A DNA stretch of 64,000 nt, from positions 124,001 through 188,000 of the forward strand of contig NZ_JARZAJ010000015.1 of assembly GCF_029892105.1 (NCBI RefSeq), read 5' to 3'. The notes beneath the pieces are model-generated. The model did not search any database. It was not told where the DNA came from and saw nothing but the letters and a program-made list of their open reading frames with translations. Shown here piece after piece: positions 33,778 through 42,309 of the stretch. Origin of the DNA: Kitasatospora sp. GP82. GTDB taxonomy: Bacteria; Actinomycetota; Actinomycetes; Streptomycetales; Streptomycetaceae. The position numbers were made by a program, and so were the translations under genes. Numbering within the stretch: the stretch's first letter is position 1; every line of letters begins with the position of its first letter.

Positions 33778-35075
33778 GCGTGGTCGTCCTCGGAGATGGA
33801 GGTCCCTCCGGCCGAAGGCTGGAGGTGGATGCCGTGGGCTGGGGTGGTGCCGTCGTAGCCCTCGTACCCGGCGGCGGTCTCCGCGTAGGCCGTGCCGTGC
33901 GCGGGGGTCGGGATGTACGGGGTGCCGTGGACGGGCGCGCCGTCGTAGACCGGGCCGTCGGCCGCGGTGCCATGGGCGGGGGTGGCCTCGTAGTGGCTCT
34001 GGCCGTACCCGGTGTCGTAGGCCGCGTCGTAGGGGGCCTCGTACGAGGACTGGGACTCGTAGGAGGAGTCGTACGGCGTGCCGTGCGCCGGGGTGGCGGT
34101 GTAGCCGGGGTAGGGCTCGTAGATACCCGTCTGGTGGACGGTGACGGTGCCGTAGTCGATGCCGACACCGGTGCCCGCCGTGGTGGGTTCGGCCGGGTAC
34201 AGGGCCTCGGCCTCCACCCAGGCTTCGGAGTCGGCGTACAGCGGCATTTCCCCGGCCGGCGGCAGGTCGGCCGCGACCTGGGCGGACACGGGCGGCACGG
34301 GCTGGGGAGCCACCGGCTGGGTGGCCGACGGCTGGGCGATGCCGGTGTCCTCGACGGGGGCGGCGAGCGGCTCGGTGGTCTCGGGTGCCCCGGCAACGGG
34401 CTCCGCCGCCGGTTCGGCCACCGCCGCGTCCTCGCCGGTCTCCTCCTCGGTTCCGCGCGCCTCGGCGACGGCCTGCACCGCCGCCAGTACGCCCCGGTAG
34501 CCGGTGCAGCGGCAGAGGTTGCCGCAGAGCGCCTGGCGGGCCTCGACCTCGCTGGGCCGGTGATTGCGCTGGAGCAGGTCGTGCACGGCCACGGCCAGGC
34601 CGGGGGTGCAGTAGCCGCACTGGACGGCGCCCGAGTCGGCGAGCGCCTGCTGGACATCGCTGGCCGCGCCGCCCGCGGAGAGGCCCTCGACCGTGGCGAT
34701 CTCGCTGTCGGAGGCGAGCGCGGCGGGTACCAGGCAGCCGGCCACCAGCTGACCGTCCACCAGCACCGAGCAGGCCCCGCACTCGCCCTGCTCGCAGCCG
34801 TCCTTGGCCCCGGCAAGGCCGAGTCGCTCGCGCAGCACGTAGAGCAGGCTCTCGCCGATCCAGGCGTCGGTGACGGGCCGTTCGAAGCCGTTGACGCGCA
34901 GGATGTACGAGGCGCAGGGCCGTCCGTCGCCGCCGAACTCGACCGGGCTGAAACCCAGCGGATCCAGCGGACCGGGTCCGCGCGGGTCGGCTTCGACCGG
35001 TCCTGAGCCGAGCCGGCCGGGGTCGACCGTGCCGGGGTCGATCGCGCCGGAGTCGATCGGGTCCGTCGTCGTCAC
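33774..35075 (-). CDS. xanthine dehydrogenase family 2Fe-2S subunit with repeat tail
   Basis: A 433-residue protein; the family is usually ~160-200. After a ~45-residue Pro/Gly/Asp N-terminus, residues ~55-215 hold both 2Fe-2S clusters: plant-type KDGCEQGECGACSVLVDG with a fourth Cys in VAGC, then helical CGYCTPG and CGNLCRCTGYR. The remaining ~215 residues are unusual: an Ala/Pro/Glu segment, then Tyr-rich repeats of TPAHGTPY or similar (at least five copies: TATPAHGTPYD, EATPAHGTA, APVHGTPY, PTPAHGTAY, TTPAHGIH). The tail is probably disordered. The start overlaps the FAD-subunit stop. Confidence 0.9.
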   Translation of the reverse strand: MTTTDPIDSGAIDPGTVDPGRLGSGPVEADPRGPGPLDPLGFSPVEFGGDGRPCASYILRVNGFERPVTDAWIGESLLYVLRERLGLAGAKDGCEQGECGACSVLVDGQLVAGCLVPAALASDSEIATVEGLSAGGAASDVQQALADSGAVQCGYCTPGLAVAVHDLLQRNHRPSEVEARQALCGNLCRCTGYRGVLAAVQAVAEARGTEEETGEDAAVAEPAAEPVAGAPETTEPLAAPVEDTGIAQPSATQPVAPQPVPPVSAQVAADLPPAGEMPLYADSEAWVEAEALYPAEPTTAGTGVGIDYGTVTVHQTGIYEPYPGYTATPAHGTPYDSSYESQSSYEAPYDAAYDTGYGQSHYEATPAHGTAADGPVYDGAPVHGTPYIPTPAHGTAYAETAAGYEGYDGTTPAHGIHLQPSAGGTSISEDDHA

Positions 35076-35950
35076 TTCAGCGCCCTTCCCAGTGCCCGTC
35101 GGGCCAGCACCGATACGGTACGCCGCAGCCGTGCGGCCAGTGCGCCCGCCCCCTCGGGGCCGTCCAGCGCACCGTCGGGGATGCAGGCCCCGGCCACGTA
35201 CTCACCGAAGGCGGCAGCCGCCGCCGGGTCGATCAGGGCGGCGCCCTCCTCGCCCCGGGCGTCCCAGTCGATGCACCCGGCGACCCAGGCCTCGGCCTCC
35301 AGCGGCCGCAGCGGTACGGGGGCGACGGCGCCGACCGCACAGCGCACGGCGCGCCGGGCCGGGTCGAGCACGAGGGCGACGGAGGCGCTGGCCCTGGCCG
35401 GGCCGCTGCGGCCGGTGGCCTTGAGGAAGACCTGCGGGGCGTGCAGCAGCGGGACGCGCACCCAGGTGAGCAGCTCACCCGGGCGCAGCGGATCGAGGCC
35501 GGTGAGCAGGTGACTGATCGGCACCTCGCGGGTTCCGCCGGCGCGGGCGAGGGTGGCGGTCGCCTCCAGGACGGTGAGGACCGGGAGGGTGTCACCGGCG
35601 GGGGCGGCGGTGGCGATGTTGCCGCCGAGGGTGCCGACGTTGCGGATCTGCGGCGGGCCCGCGGTACGCGCCGCGTCGGCGAGGGCGGGGATGAGCGCGG
35701 CGAAGTCGGGGCGGTCCATCCGGGCATGGGTGAGTCCGGCGCCCAGGACGGCGGTGCCGCCGTCCTCGTAGCGCCAGCCGCGCAGTTCGGTGATCCGGCC
35801 GAGGCCGATCAGCGCGGCCGGGCGGAGCCGTCCGGCGTTGACGGCCTCCATCAGGTCGGTGGCTCCGGCCACCGGCACCGCGCCGGGGGTGGCGGCCAGT
35901 GCCTCGACGGCCTCGTCGAGCGAGGCCGGCAGCATGATCGTCCGGTTCAC
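35072..35950 (-). CDS. xanthine dehydrogenase family FAD-binding subunit
   Basis: A 292-residue protein from GTG 35950. It has an FAD-binding PCMH fold: VPVAGATDLMEAVNAGRL, then IRNVGTLGGNIATAAPAGDT, then a CO dehydrogenase flavoprotein C-terminal domain (VFLKATGRSGPARASASVAL). First gene of the operon; its stop overlaps the 2Fe-2S subunit start by four bases. It transfers electrons from the iron-sulfur clusters to NAD or another acceptor. Confidence 0.92.
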   Translation of the reverse strand: MNRTIMLPASLDEAVEALAATPGAVPVAGATDLMEAVNAGRLRPAALIGLGRITELRGWRYEDGGTAVLGAGLTHARMDRPDFAALIPALADAARTAGPPQIRNVGTLGGNIATAAPAGDTLPVLTVLEATATLARAGGTREVPISHLLTGLDPLRPGELLTWVRVPLLHAPQVFLKATGRSGPARASASVALVLDPARRAVRCAVGAVAPVPLRPLEAEAWVAGCIDWDARGEEGAALIDPAAAAAFGEYVAGACIPDGALDGPEGAGALAARLRRTVSVLARRALGRALK

Positions 35951-36359
35951 CAGGATTCCACCGTGCTCCACTTGCTCATCAACTGCTGGGCCCCGTCCCC
36001 GCAGTACAGCCTGGCCCGTAGGGTACGGGCGATCGGTGCGGGTTGGGCAACTCTGGCACACAAAGCGCGGTGATCATTTTCCGGCCTACGCGGGCAAGCT
36101 GGCGGAATCCCGGACGAATCCGGCCGGAGTCCGTCGTGATGCCGTCCGAACGGGATCGGATGGTCACCAGTTCTTGACGCGCCGCCACCCGGGCGAGTTC
36201 CCCGCACCGGCATTCCTGGGGGATCCATCTTCGCCCGGCCGGGCCCCCGTGTCACCGGCCCGGCGGATGATCTCGGTCGCATTTTCCGCCCTGGCGCGGG
36301 GGCGACTGGGCCGGCGGAGCAGAAGTGACACCTCCCGGGGCGCGGGGCGCACGTGCCGG
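35951..36359. other. region between GH20 remnant and xanthine dehydrogenase operon
   Basis: 409 bases with no recognisable gene on either strand. The operon promoter should lie in 35960-36100, where TTGGGCAACTCTGGCACACAAA is comparatively AT-rich. The remainder could include unrecognisable debris of the truncated hexosaminidase, although I could not align any of it. Confidence 0.45.
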
Positions 36360-36953
36360 TCAGAGCGCCGGCGGCGGGACGGGCTCGAAGCGGTTCTCGA
36401 TCCGCCAGCCCGGGTCGTCGCTCAGATGCAGGTGCAGGACGTTGAGCTTGTGCACGGCCATCAGGCCGAGGAAGCGCAGCACGTCCGCCTTGGGCGGGAA
36501 GTACCGGGAGACGTCCAGCAGGACGCCGCGCCAGCCGAACCTGGGGGCGTCCTCGATCTCGCAGACCGGCAGCGCCCAGCCGGTGCGGCGCAGCGGCGTC
36601 CGCCGGTAGGCGTCGGGGCCGAGCAGCTGACGCAGGGTCTGGGCACCCCAGAGCGCCCCGGCCGGGCCGCCTGCGGTGATGACGGCGCGCCGGTCGGCGA
36701 CGGTCAGCCGGTACGCCTCCGGGGCGAGAGCGGTGTCCTGGCGCAGTTCGACGGCGTCGGCCGTACCGGCCGAGCCCGGGCGCAGCGGCAGGCCGGTGGC
36801 GGCGGTGAGGGCGGACCTGAGCCAGGACTCGGCGTCCTCCAGGCCGGCTTCGGCGGTCAGCATGGTGGCCGGTCCGAGGGGGAACTCCTCGGCGGGCTGT
36901 GCCCGGACAGCACGCAACGGGGCAGGGACGGGATCCACAGGGATGTCAGCCAT
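36360..36953 (-). pseudogene. truncated GH20 beta-N-acetylhexosaminidase
   Basis: A 197-residue frame from ATG 36953. It holds the GH20b N-terminal domain (YRLTVADRRAVITAGGPAGA, LWGAQTLRQLLG) and the first strands of the GH20 barrel (GWRGVLLDVSRYFPPKADVL, LGLMAVHKLNVLHLHLSDD). The reading then ends after NRFEPVPPPAL. Intact enzymes are ~500 residues; the catalytic Asp-Glu pair lies in the missing two thirds. The remnant cannot hydrolyse chitobiose. No continuation was found in other frames downstream, so a deletion is more likely than a simple frameshift. Confidence 0.75.
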
Positions 36954-37015
36954 GCGGACCATCCCGCCCCGCGCGGGCAGTATTGGCATAGACCACTGAC
37001 CGGTACGGCCAGGGG

Positions 37016-37291
37016 CTACTGCTCCCCGTCGCCACCCTGCGGCTTGTCGATCCCCTCGAAGATCTCCTTGCACATCGGGCAGACCGGGTACTTCTTCGGG
37101 TCGCGGCCGGGCACCCAGACCTTGCCGCAGAGCGCCACCACGGGAGTGCCCGACAGGGCGCTCTCCATGATCTTGTCCTTCTGGACATAGTGGGCATAGC
37201 GCTCGTGGTCGCCGTCCCCGCTGGACACCTGGGGGACGGGCTCGACCAGGGTGCCGGTGCCGAGGCCGCGCTCGGGCTCAAGAGTGCTCAT
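37016..37291 (-). CDS. DUF3039 zinc-ribbon-like protein
   Basis: A 91-residue protein. ERYAHYVQKDKIMESALSG and VVALCGKVWVPGRDPKKYPV followed by CPMCKEIFE give three Cys suited to metal binding. This is the conserved actinobacterial DUF3039 family, commonly found beside murA and the YqgE gene. Function unknown. The start at 37291 is chosen because family members begin MST followed by an acidic segment. Confidence 0.88.
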   Translation of the reverse strand: MSTLEPERGLGTGTLVEPVPQVSSGDGDHERYAHYVQKDKIMESALSGTPVVALCGKVWVPGRDPKKYPVCPMCKEIFEGIDKPQGGDGEQ

Positions 37292-37368
37292 AGGTGCCAA
37301 GTCTATGGGGGCGGCTCTCGACCGGGCCAGCACGTCGAGGGGCGGGTCCGCTCGCCCGGTCCAGGGGG

Positions 37369-37938
37369 TCAGTTCAGCGTCGGGTCGTCGGGGTAGGTGG
37401 CGAGTATCGCGAGCGGGCCGCGCTGCCGGCGCAGCACCGAGCGCCACAGCCGCTCGGGGTCGGGGCAGAAGATGTCGCCCGGCTCGGCGTCCACCAGGTG
37501 CCAGGCGCCCTCGGCGACCTCGTTCTCCAGTTGTCCCGGCGACCAGCCCGAGTACCCGGCGAAGACCCGCAGACCGCCCAGCTCCCCGGCCAGGATCTCG
37601 GGCGGCGCCTCCAGGTCGACCAGCCCGATCGCCCCGTGCACCCGCCGCCAGCCGAGCGGCTCGGCCTGCCCGGGCTCGCCCGGCACCACCGCGACGGCGA
37701 GCGCCGAGTCGAGCGCCACCGGACCGCCCTGGAAGACCACCGAAGGCCTACCGGCCAGGTCGGCCCACCCGTCGAGCACGCTGCCCACCTCGATCGGGGT
37801 GGGTCTGTTGAGCACCACGCCGAGCGCGCCCTGGGCATCGTGGTCGAGCAGCAGCACCACCGACCGGAGGAAGTTCGGGTCGGTCAGTACGGGCGTCGCG
37901 ACAAGGAGTCGGCCGGTGTGCGAGAGGGCCGGTGTCAT
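37369..37938 (-). CDS. YqgE/AlgH family protein (DUF179)
   Basis: A 189-residue protein starting MTPALSHTGRLLVATPVLTD, the usual family N-terminus. RSVVLLLDHDAQGALGVVLN and VFQGGPVALDSALA are the conserved blocks, and GYSGWSPGQLENEVAEGAWH completes the fold. A GTG two codons upstream is possible. The family function is not settled. Its position beside murA is conserved in streptomycetes. Confidence 0.93.
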   Translation of the reverse strand: MTPALSHTGRLLVATPVLTDPNFLRSVVLLLDHDAQGALGVVLNRPTPIEVGSVLDGWADLAGRPSVVFQGGPVALDSALAVAVVPGEPGQAEPLGWRRVHGAIGLVDLEAPPEILAGELGGLRVFAGYSGWSPGQLENEVAEGAWHLVDAEPGDIFCPDPERLWRSVLRRQRGPLAILATYPDDPTLN

Positions 37939-38220
37939 GCCCACATGATCCCGCAGTCGGGGCTCCGGCGGGCGCCCAACACGAAACCCCGCAGCGGCCG
38001 ACGAACACTCGTACGGCCCAACCCGACCGCCGCGTCGCGCCCGCAGAGAGCACGATCACCAATAGGGCGCAAGGGAACCAATCACCCGGCCATTACCATC
38101 TACAGGTGGTGTGGCCCCCTGTCTCGATCGAGCCATGGTTGCCGCGTGCCTGCTGCCACTCGTACAGCGCCTCCGCAGGCCCCTGCCCCTTCCCCATGGC
38201 ATCCCGTGATTGCGAGAACG

Positions 38221-39561
38221 ATGACCGACGACCTGCTGCTGGTCCACGGCGGTAACCCGCTGGAAGGCGAGATCCAGATCCGCGGAGCGAAGAACCTGGT
38301 CCCCAAGGCCATGGTCGCCGCACTGCTCGGGCAGGGCCCCAGCAGACTGCGCAACGTCCCCGACATCCGGGATGTCAAGGTCGTGCGCGGGCTGCTCCAG
38401 CTGCACGGTGTGACGGTGCGCACCGGTGACGAGGACGGCGAGCTCATCCTCGACCCCTCGCACGTGGAGAGCGCCAACGTCGCGGACATCGACGCGCACG
38501 CCGGCTCCTCGCGGATCCCGATCCTGTTCTGCGGCCCGCTGCTGCACCGCCTCGGCCACGCCTTCATCCCCGGGCTCGGCGGCTGCGACATCGGCGGCCG
38601 GCCGGTGGACTTCCACTTCGAGGTGCTGCGCCAGTTCGGCGCCACCATCGAGAAGCACCCGCAGGGCACCTACCTGGTCGCCCCGCAGCGGCTGCACGGC
38701 ACCAAGATCGAGCTGCCCTACCCCTCGGTCGGCGCGACCGAGCAGGTGCTGCTGACGGCGGTGCTCGCCGAGGGCGTCACCGAGCTGCGCAACGCGGCTG
38801 TGGAGCCGGAGATCGTCGACCTCATCTGCGTGCTGCAGAAGATGGGCGCGATCATCTCGATGGGCACCGACCGCACCATCCTGATCACCGGTGTGGACGA
38901 GCTGGGCGGCTACAACCACAACGCCCTGCCGGACCGCCTGGAGGCCGCTTCCTGGGCCTGCGCCGCCCTGGCCACCAAGGGCGACATCTACATCCGGGGC
39001 GCCCGCCAGATCGAGATGATGACCTTCCTCAACACCTTCCGGAAGGTCGGCGGCGCCTTCGAGGTGGACGACGAGGGCATCCGCTTCTGGCACCCGGGCG
39101 GCGAGCTCAAGGCGATCGCCCTGGAGACGGACGTGCACCCCGGCTTCCAGACCGACTGGCAGCAGCCGCTGGTGGTCGCACTGACCCAGGCCACCGGCCT
39201 GTCAATCGTGCACGAGACGGTGTACGAGTCGCGCCTCGGCTTCACCGGCGCGCTGAACCAGATGGGCGCGCACATCCAGCTGTACCGCGAGTGCCTGGGC
39301 GGCACCCCCTGCCGCTTCGGTGCCCGTAACTTCCAGCACTCCGCGGTGGTCTCGGGCCCGTCCAAGCTGATCGGCTCCGAGCTGGTCATCCCGGACCTGC
39401 GCGGCGGCTTCTCGTACCTGATCGCGGCGCTGGCGGCCGAGGGCACCTCGACCGTGCACGGCATCGACCTGATCAACCGCGGCTACGAGAACTTCATGGC
39501 CAAGCTGCGCGACCTCGGCGCCCACGTCGAGCTGCCCTCCGAGGAGCTCGTCACGGCCTGA
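38221..39561 (+). CDS. murA: UDP-N-acetylglucosamine 1-carboxyvinyltransferase
   Basis: A 446-residue EPSP-synthase-fold enzyme that catalyses the first committed step of peptidoglycan synthesis (UDP-GlcNAc plus phosphoenolpyruvate). RGAKNLVPKAMVAALL contains the active-site Lys-Asn pair (24-25), and the mobile loop PGLGGCDIGGRPVD retains the catalytic Cys122, the residue attacked by fosfomycin. HPGFQTDWQQPLVVALTQA and RGGFSYLIAALAAEG are conserved. The ATG follows a GAGAA site. Streptomycetes often have a second murA elsewhere. Transcription ends at the strong hairpin at 39583-39614. Confidence 0.96.
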   Translation: MTDDLLLVHGGNPLEGEIQIRGAKNLVPKAMVAALLGQGPSRLRNVPDIRDVKVVRGLLQLHGVTVRTGDEDGELILDPSHVESANVADIDAHAGSSRIPILFCGPLLHRLGHAFIPGLGGCDIGGRPVDFHFEVLRQFGATIEKHPQGTYLVAPQRLHGTKIELPYPSVGATEQVLLTAVLAEGVTELRNAAVEPEIVDLICVLQKMGAIISMGTDRTILITGVDELGGYNHNALPDRLEAASWACAALATKGDIYIRGARQIEMMTFLNTFRKVGGAFEVDDEGIRFWHPGGELKAIALETDVHPGFQTDWQQPLVVALTQATGLSIVHETVYESRLGFTGALNQMGAHIQLYRECLGGTPCRFGARNFQHSAVVSGPSKLIGSELVIPDLRGGFSYLIAALAAEGTSTVHGIDLINRGYENFMAKLRDLGAHVELPSEELVTA

Positions 39562-39582
39562 CCAAGCGCCGTACAACGACCG

Positions 39583-39614
39583 ATGGCCGGTCTCCCCGAG
39601 GGGAGACCGGCCAT
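39583..39614. terminator. bidirectional terminator, murA and hup
   Basis: A 14-bp perfect stem (39583-39596 with 39601-39614) and a four-base loop lies between the convergent genes. Confidence 0.85.
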
Positions 39615-39651
39615 CACCGTCTTGGTGGACGAGGCTCCGCAGAGCCTGACG

Positions 39652-39933
39652 TCACTTGCCCTTGGCGGCTTCCTTGAGCTTCGAACCGGCGCTGACCTTG
39701 GCGCTGAAGCCGGCCGGGATCTGGATCGGGTCGCCGGTCTGCGGGTTACGGGCGGTGCGAGCGGCACGGTGGGTGCGCTCGAAGGTCAGGAAGCCGGGGA
39801 TGGTGACCTTCTCGTCACCCTTGGCGACGACCTCGCCGACGACCTCGGCGAAGGCGGCCAGCACGGCGTCGGCGTCCTTGCGGGTCACCTCGGCGCGGTC
39901 GGCCAGAGCGGCCACCAGCTCACTGCGGTTCAT
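39652..39933 (-). CDS. hup: HU-type DNA-binding protein
   Basis: A 93-residue histone-like protein: MNRSELVAALADRAEVTRKD, then GDEKVTIPGFLTFERTHRAA, then the DNA-binding arm ARNPQTGDPIQIPAG. AGGAG lies five bases before the ATG. This is the short HU without the Lys-rich tail, and it acts in nucleoid architecture. The position directly after murA matches HupA (SCO2950 by memory). Confidence 0.96.
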   Translation of the reverse strand: MNRSELVAALADRAEVTRKDADAVLAAFAEVVGEVVAKGDEKVTIPGFLTFERTHRAARTARNPQTGDPIQIPAGFSAKVSAGSKLKEAAKGK

Positions 39934-40426
39934 GTGTACTCCTGTGGTCTGTTCGCGTTGCGTGTGCGGGGGCCCCATCGGTTACCCTCCGGGGGCACCC
40001 GGCGGGCCGCTGGTCCGCACACTGTGCTCGTTCAGGCGAGGGTTGGTCAGGGGTCGGGCTTGCACCCCGAAGCGCCTCAAACCGCACTGCCTGGGTACGA
40101 ATCCTGCCCCGACCGGCACTGAGAAAGCCAATCGGGCCCCGGCGTGGTTGACCCGAACAGCGCCCGCCGGACGGAGTTGTGACGCTCCGTCGGCTCCGGC
40201 GGACCGGAGCGGGCGGCGGTCGGGACGACACGCCGAGAGGCCGGAGGGGACGTTCCGTACTTGTCGGACACGCCGCCCCGTGCAGGGCTACCGTACGCCC
40301 TGGCACCGACAAGCCCAAACACGCCCCTTCCCCTTGTGTCGCAAGGGTTCGGGGCATGTAAGGGCGGGTATGGTGGCTAATCGCACATTTGACCGACTGT
40401 GCAACACACCGGGCGCGACACTCCGG
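39934..40426. other. hup upstream region and downstream region of malic enzyme
   Basis: 493 bases without a supported gene. The hup promoter should be within the first 150 bases. A T-arm-like segment near 40085-40110 was examined and is not a tRNA. No hairpin terminator for the malic enzyme was recognised at 40350-40426. Confidence 0.45.
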
Positions 40427-41899
40427 TCAGATTCGAACGGCAGGGAAGGACGTCGTGTCGAGCGTCCCGACGATGCCCGGAGTGGGCTTCGCCGGGATCG
40501 GCTCGCCCTCGCGAGCTGCCAGCGCGGCCTCACGGACGGCGGACGCCACGGTCTTGGCCACGTCCGGGTGGAAGACGCTGGGGATGATGTAGTTCGCGTT
40601 GAGCTGGTCGTCCGCGACGGTGGTGGCCAGCGCACGGGCGGCGGCGATCATCATGTCGGTGTTGACGGTCTTGCTCTGCGCGTCCAGCAGACCGCGGAAG
40701 ACCCCCGGGAAGACCAGCACGTTGTTGATCTGGTTGGGGAAGTCGCTGCGGCCGGTGGCGACCACGGCGGCGGTCTGCCGGGCGACGGCCGGGTCGACCT
40801 CCGGGTCCGGGTTGGCCAGCGCGAAGACGATCGCACCGTCGGCCATGGTGGCGATGTCGTCGCCGTCCAGCACGTTCGGGGCCGAGACGCCGATGAAGAC
40901 GTCCGCGTCGGCCACGGCCTCCTTCAGGCTGCCGGTACGGCCCGAGCGGTTGGTGTGCTCGGCGATCCAGCGCAGGCTGTCGTTGAGGTCGTCACGGCCG
41001 CTGTGCACCACGCCGCGGACGTCGGCCACGGTGGCGTGCTCGACACCGGCGGCCAGCAGCAGCTTGAGGATCGCGGTACCGGCGGCGCCGGCGCCCGACA
41101 TCACCACGCGGATGTCGCCGATCTCCTTGCCGACCACGCGCAGCGCGTTGGTCAGCGCGGCCAGCACCACGATCGCGGTGCCGTGCTGGTCGTCGTGGAA
41201 GACCGGGATGTCCAGGGCCTCGCGCAGCCGGGCCTCGATCTCGAAGCAGCGCGGCGCGGAGATGTCCTCCAGGTTGATGCCCGCGAAGCCCGGGGCGATC
41301 GCCTTGACGATGGCCACGATCTCGTCGGCGTCCTGGGTGTCCAGACAGATCGGCCAGGCGTCGATGCCCGCGAAGCGCTTGAACAGGGCCGCCTTGCCCT
41401 CCATCACCGGCAGTGCGGCCTGCGGGCCGATGTTGCCCAGGCCCAGCACGGCGGAGCCGTCGGTGACCACGGCGACGCTGTTGCGCTTGATGGTGAGGCG
41501 ACGCGCGTCCTCGGGGTTCTCGGCGATCGCCATGCAGACCCGGGCGACACCCGGGGTGTAGATCATCGACAGGTCGTCACGGTTGCGGATCGGCAGCTTG
41601 GACGACATCTCGATCTTGCCGCCGAGGTGCATCAGGAAGGTGCGGTCCGAGACCTTGCCGATGGTCACCCCGTCGATCGCCCGGAGCTTCTCGACGATCT
41701 CCTCGCCGTGCGCGACCGAGGCGGCCGCCACCGTCACGTCGATCCGCAGCGCCTCCAGACCCGAGGCGGTCACGTCCAGGCCGGTCACCGAGCCGCCGGA
41801 GGACTCGACGGCCGTCGTGATCGAGCTCACGGCGTTGCCGGTGGCCGGGACCTCCAGACGCACCGTGATCGAGTTCGAGACACTTGGCACCGTCGCCAT
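40427..41899 (-). CDS. NAD(P)-dependent malic enzyme with N-terminal ACT domain
   Basis: A 490-residue protein. Residues ~8-85 form an ACT domain (ITVRLEVPATGNAVSSITTA), then comes the malic domain with the tyrosine region MIYTPGVARVCMAIAENP, NSVAVVTDGSAVLGLGNIGP and FHDDQHGTAIVVLAAL with metal ligands, and the NAD domain VVMSGAGAAGTAI. It decarboxylates malate to pyruvate; the ACT domain suggests allosteric control. It corresponds to the NAD-malic enzyme SCO2951 by memory of synteny. A palindrome lies 49 bases upstream of the start. Confidence 0.94.
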   Translation of the reverse strand: MATVPSVSNSITVRLEVPATGNAVSSITTAVESSGGSVTGLDVTASGLEALRIDVTVAAASVAHGEEIVEKLRAIDGVTIGKVSDRTFLMHLGGKIEMSSKLPIRNRDDLSMIYTPGVARVCMAIAENPEDARRLTIKRNSVAVVTDGSAVLGLGNIGPQAALPVMEGKAALFKRFAGIDAWPICLDTQDADEIVAIVKAIAPGFAGINLEDISAPRCFEIEARLREALDIPVFHDDQHGTAIVVLAALTNALRVVGKEIGDIRVVMSGAGAAGTAILKLLLAAGVEHATVADVRGVVHSGRDDLNDSLRWIAEHTNRSGRTGSLKEAVADADVFIGVSAPNVLDGDDIATMADGAIVFALANPDPEVDPAVARQTAAVVATGRSDFPNQINNVLVFPGVFRGLLDAQSKTVNTDMMIAAARALATTVADDQLNANYIIPSVFHPDVAKTVASAVREAALAAREGEPIPAKPTPGIVGTLDTTSFPAVRI

Positions 41900-41947
41900 C
41901 GACGTCCTTCTTCCATCCACTGAGAGGGTTGGCAGCAGGGCCAGTTG

Positions 41948-41964
41948 TTCAACAGTTTGTTGAA
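41948..41964. promoter_or_regulatory. palindromic operator upstream of malic enzyme
   Basis: TTCAACA and TGTTGAA form a 7-bp perfect inverted repeat with a three-base spacer, 49-65 bases before the malic enzyme start. The AT-rich palindrome stands out in this DNA and suggests a repressor site; the regulator is unknown. Confidence 0.5.
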
Positions 41965-42237
41965 GACTGCCCAGCGCATGCTAGACCTCGATGGTCGCAC
42001 CTACCAGTGAGTAGCCAGAAATATTGGTCATTAATTGCACGGGGTCCACAACGGACCCTCCGGTCACGGCATCCGGACGCGGAAAATCTGCCGCGAGCCG
42101 CTGGCCTTCCCGCAGCGATGCGTTACATTGGACGAGACACCGGCTCGATCCAAGCCCCCGGGCCCAACCTTCGTCGCTTCGAGCGACCACTTGCCGCGAG
42201 GCGAGCATGGCGGGTCGGTGTCACTGACATAACAGGC
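41965..42237. other. AT-richer intergenic region between malic enzyme and helD
   Basis: No gene is supported. It contains the malic enzyme promoter and a small stem GGGTCC/GGACCC near 42048-42064. On the plus strand TTGAAG (41961) and TAGACC (41982) could drive a short transcript ending at the hairpin at 42238-42266. Confidence 0.4.
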
Positions 42238-42266
42238 GAAGGCCCCCACCGACGGTGGGGGCCTTC
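42238..42266. terminator. terminator after helD
   Basis: A 13-bp perfect stem (42238-42250 with 42254-42266) and a three-base loop lies 44 bases past the helD stop. It is able to act in both directions. Confidence 0.8.
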
Positions 42267-42309
42267 GTCGTTGACGGGCCGTCCGGAGCCTCTCCCCAGG
42301 CCCCGGCGC

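Noticed and set aside
31764-35006. Very long open frame (1080 codons) on the plus strand across the xanthine dehydrogenase operon
   Set aside because: It is a GC-bias shadow. The minus strand holds three recognised enzyme subunits with conserved motifs, and the plus translation is low-complexity Gly/Val/Arg without any known domain.
38221-39561. Fosfomycin-insensitive MurA with Cys changed to Asp
   Set aside because: The loop reads GGCDIGG and Cys122 is present; the Asp is the following residue.
40080-40115. T-arm-like sequence GGGTACGAATCC suggesting a tRNA
   Set aside because: No acceptor, D arm or anticodon stem could be drawn around it and the T stem has mismatches.
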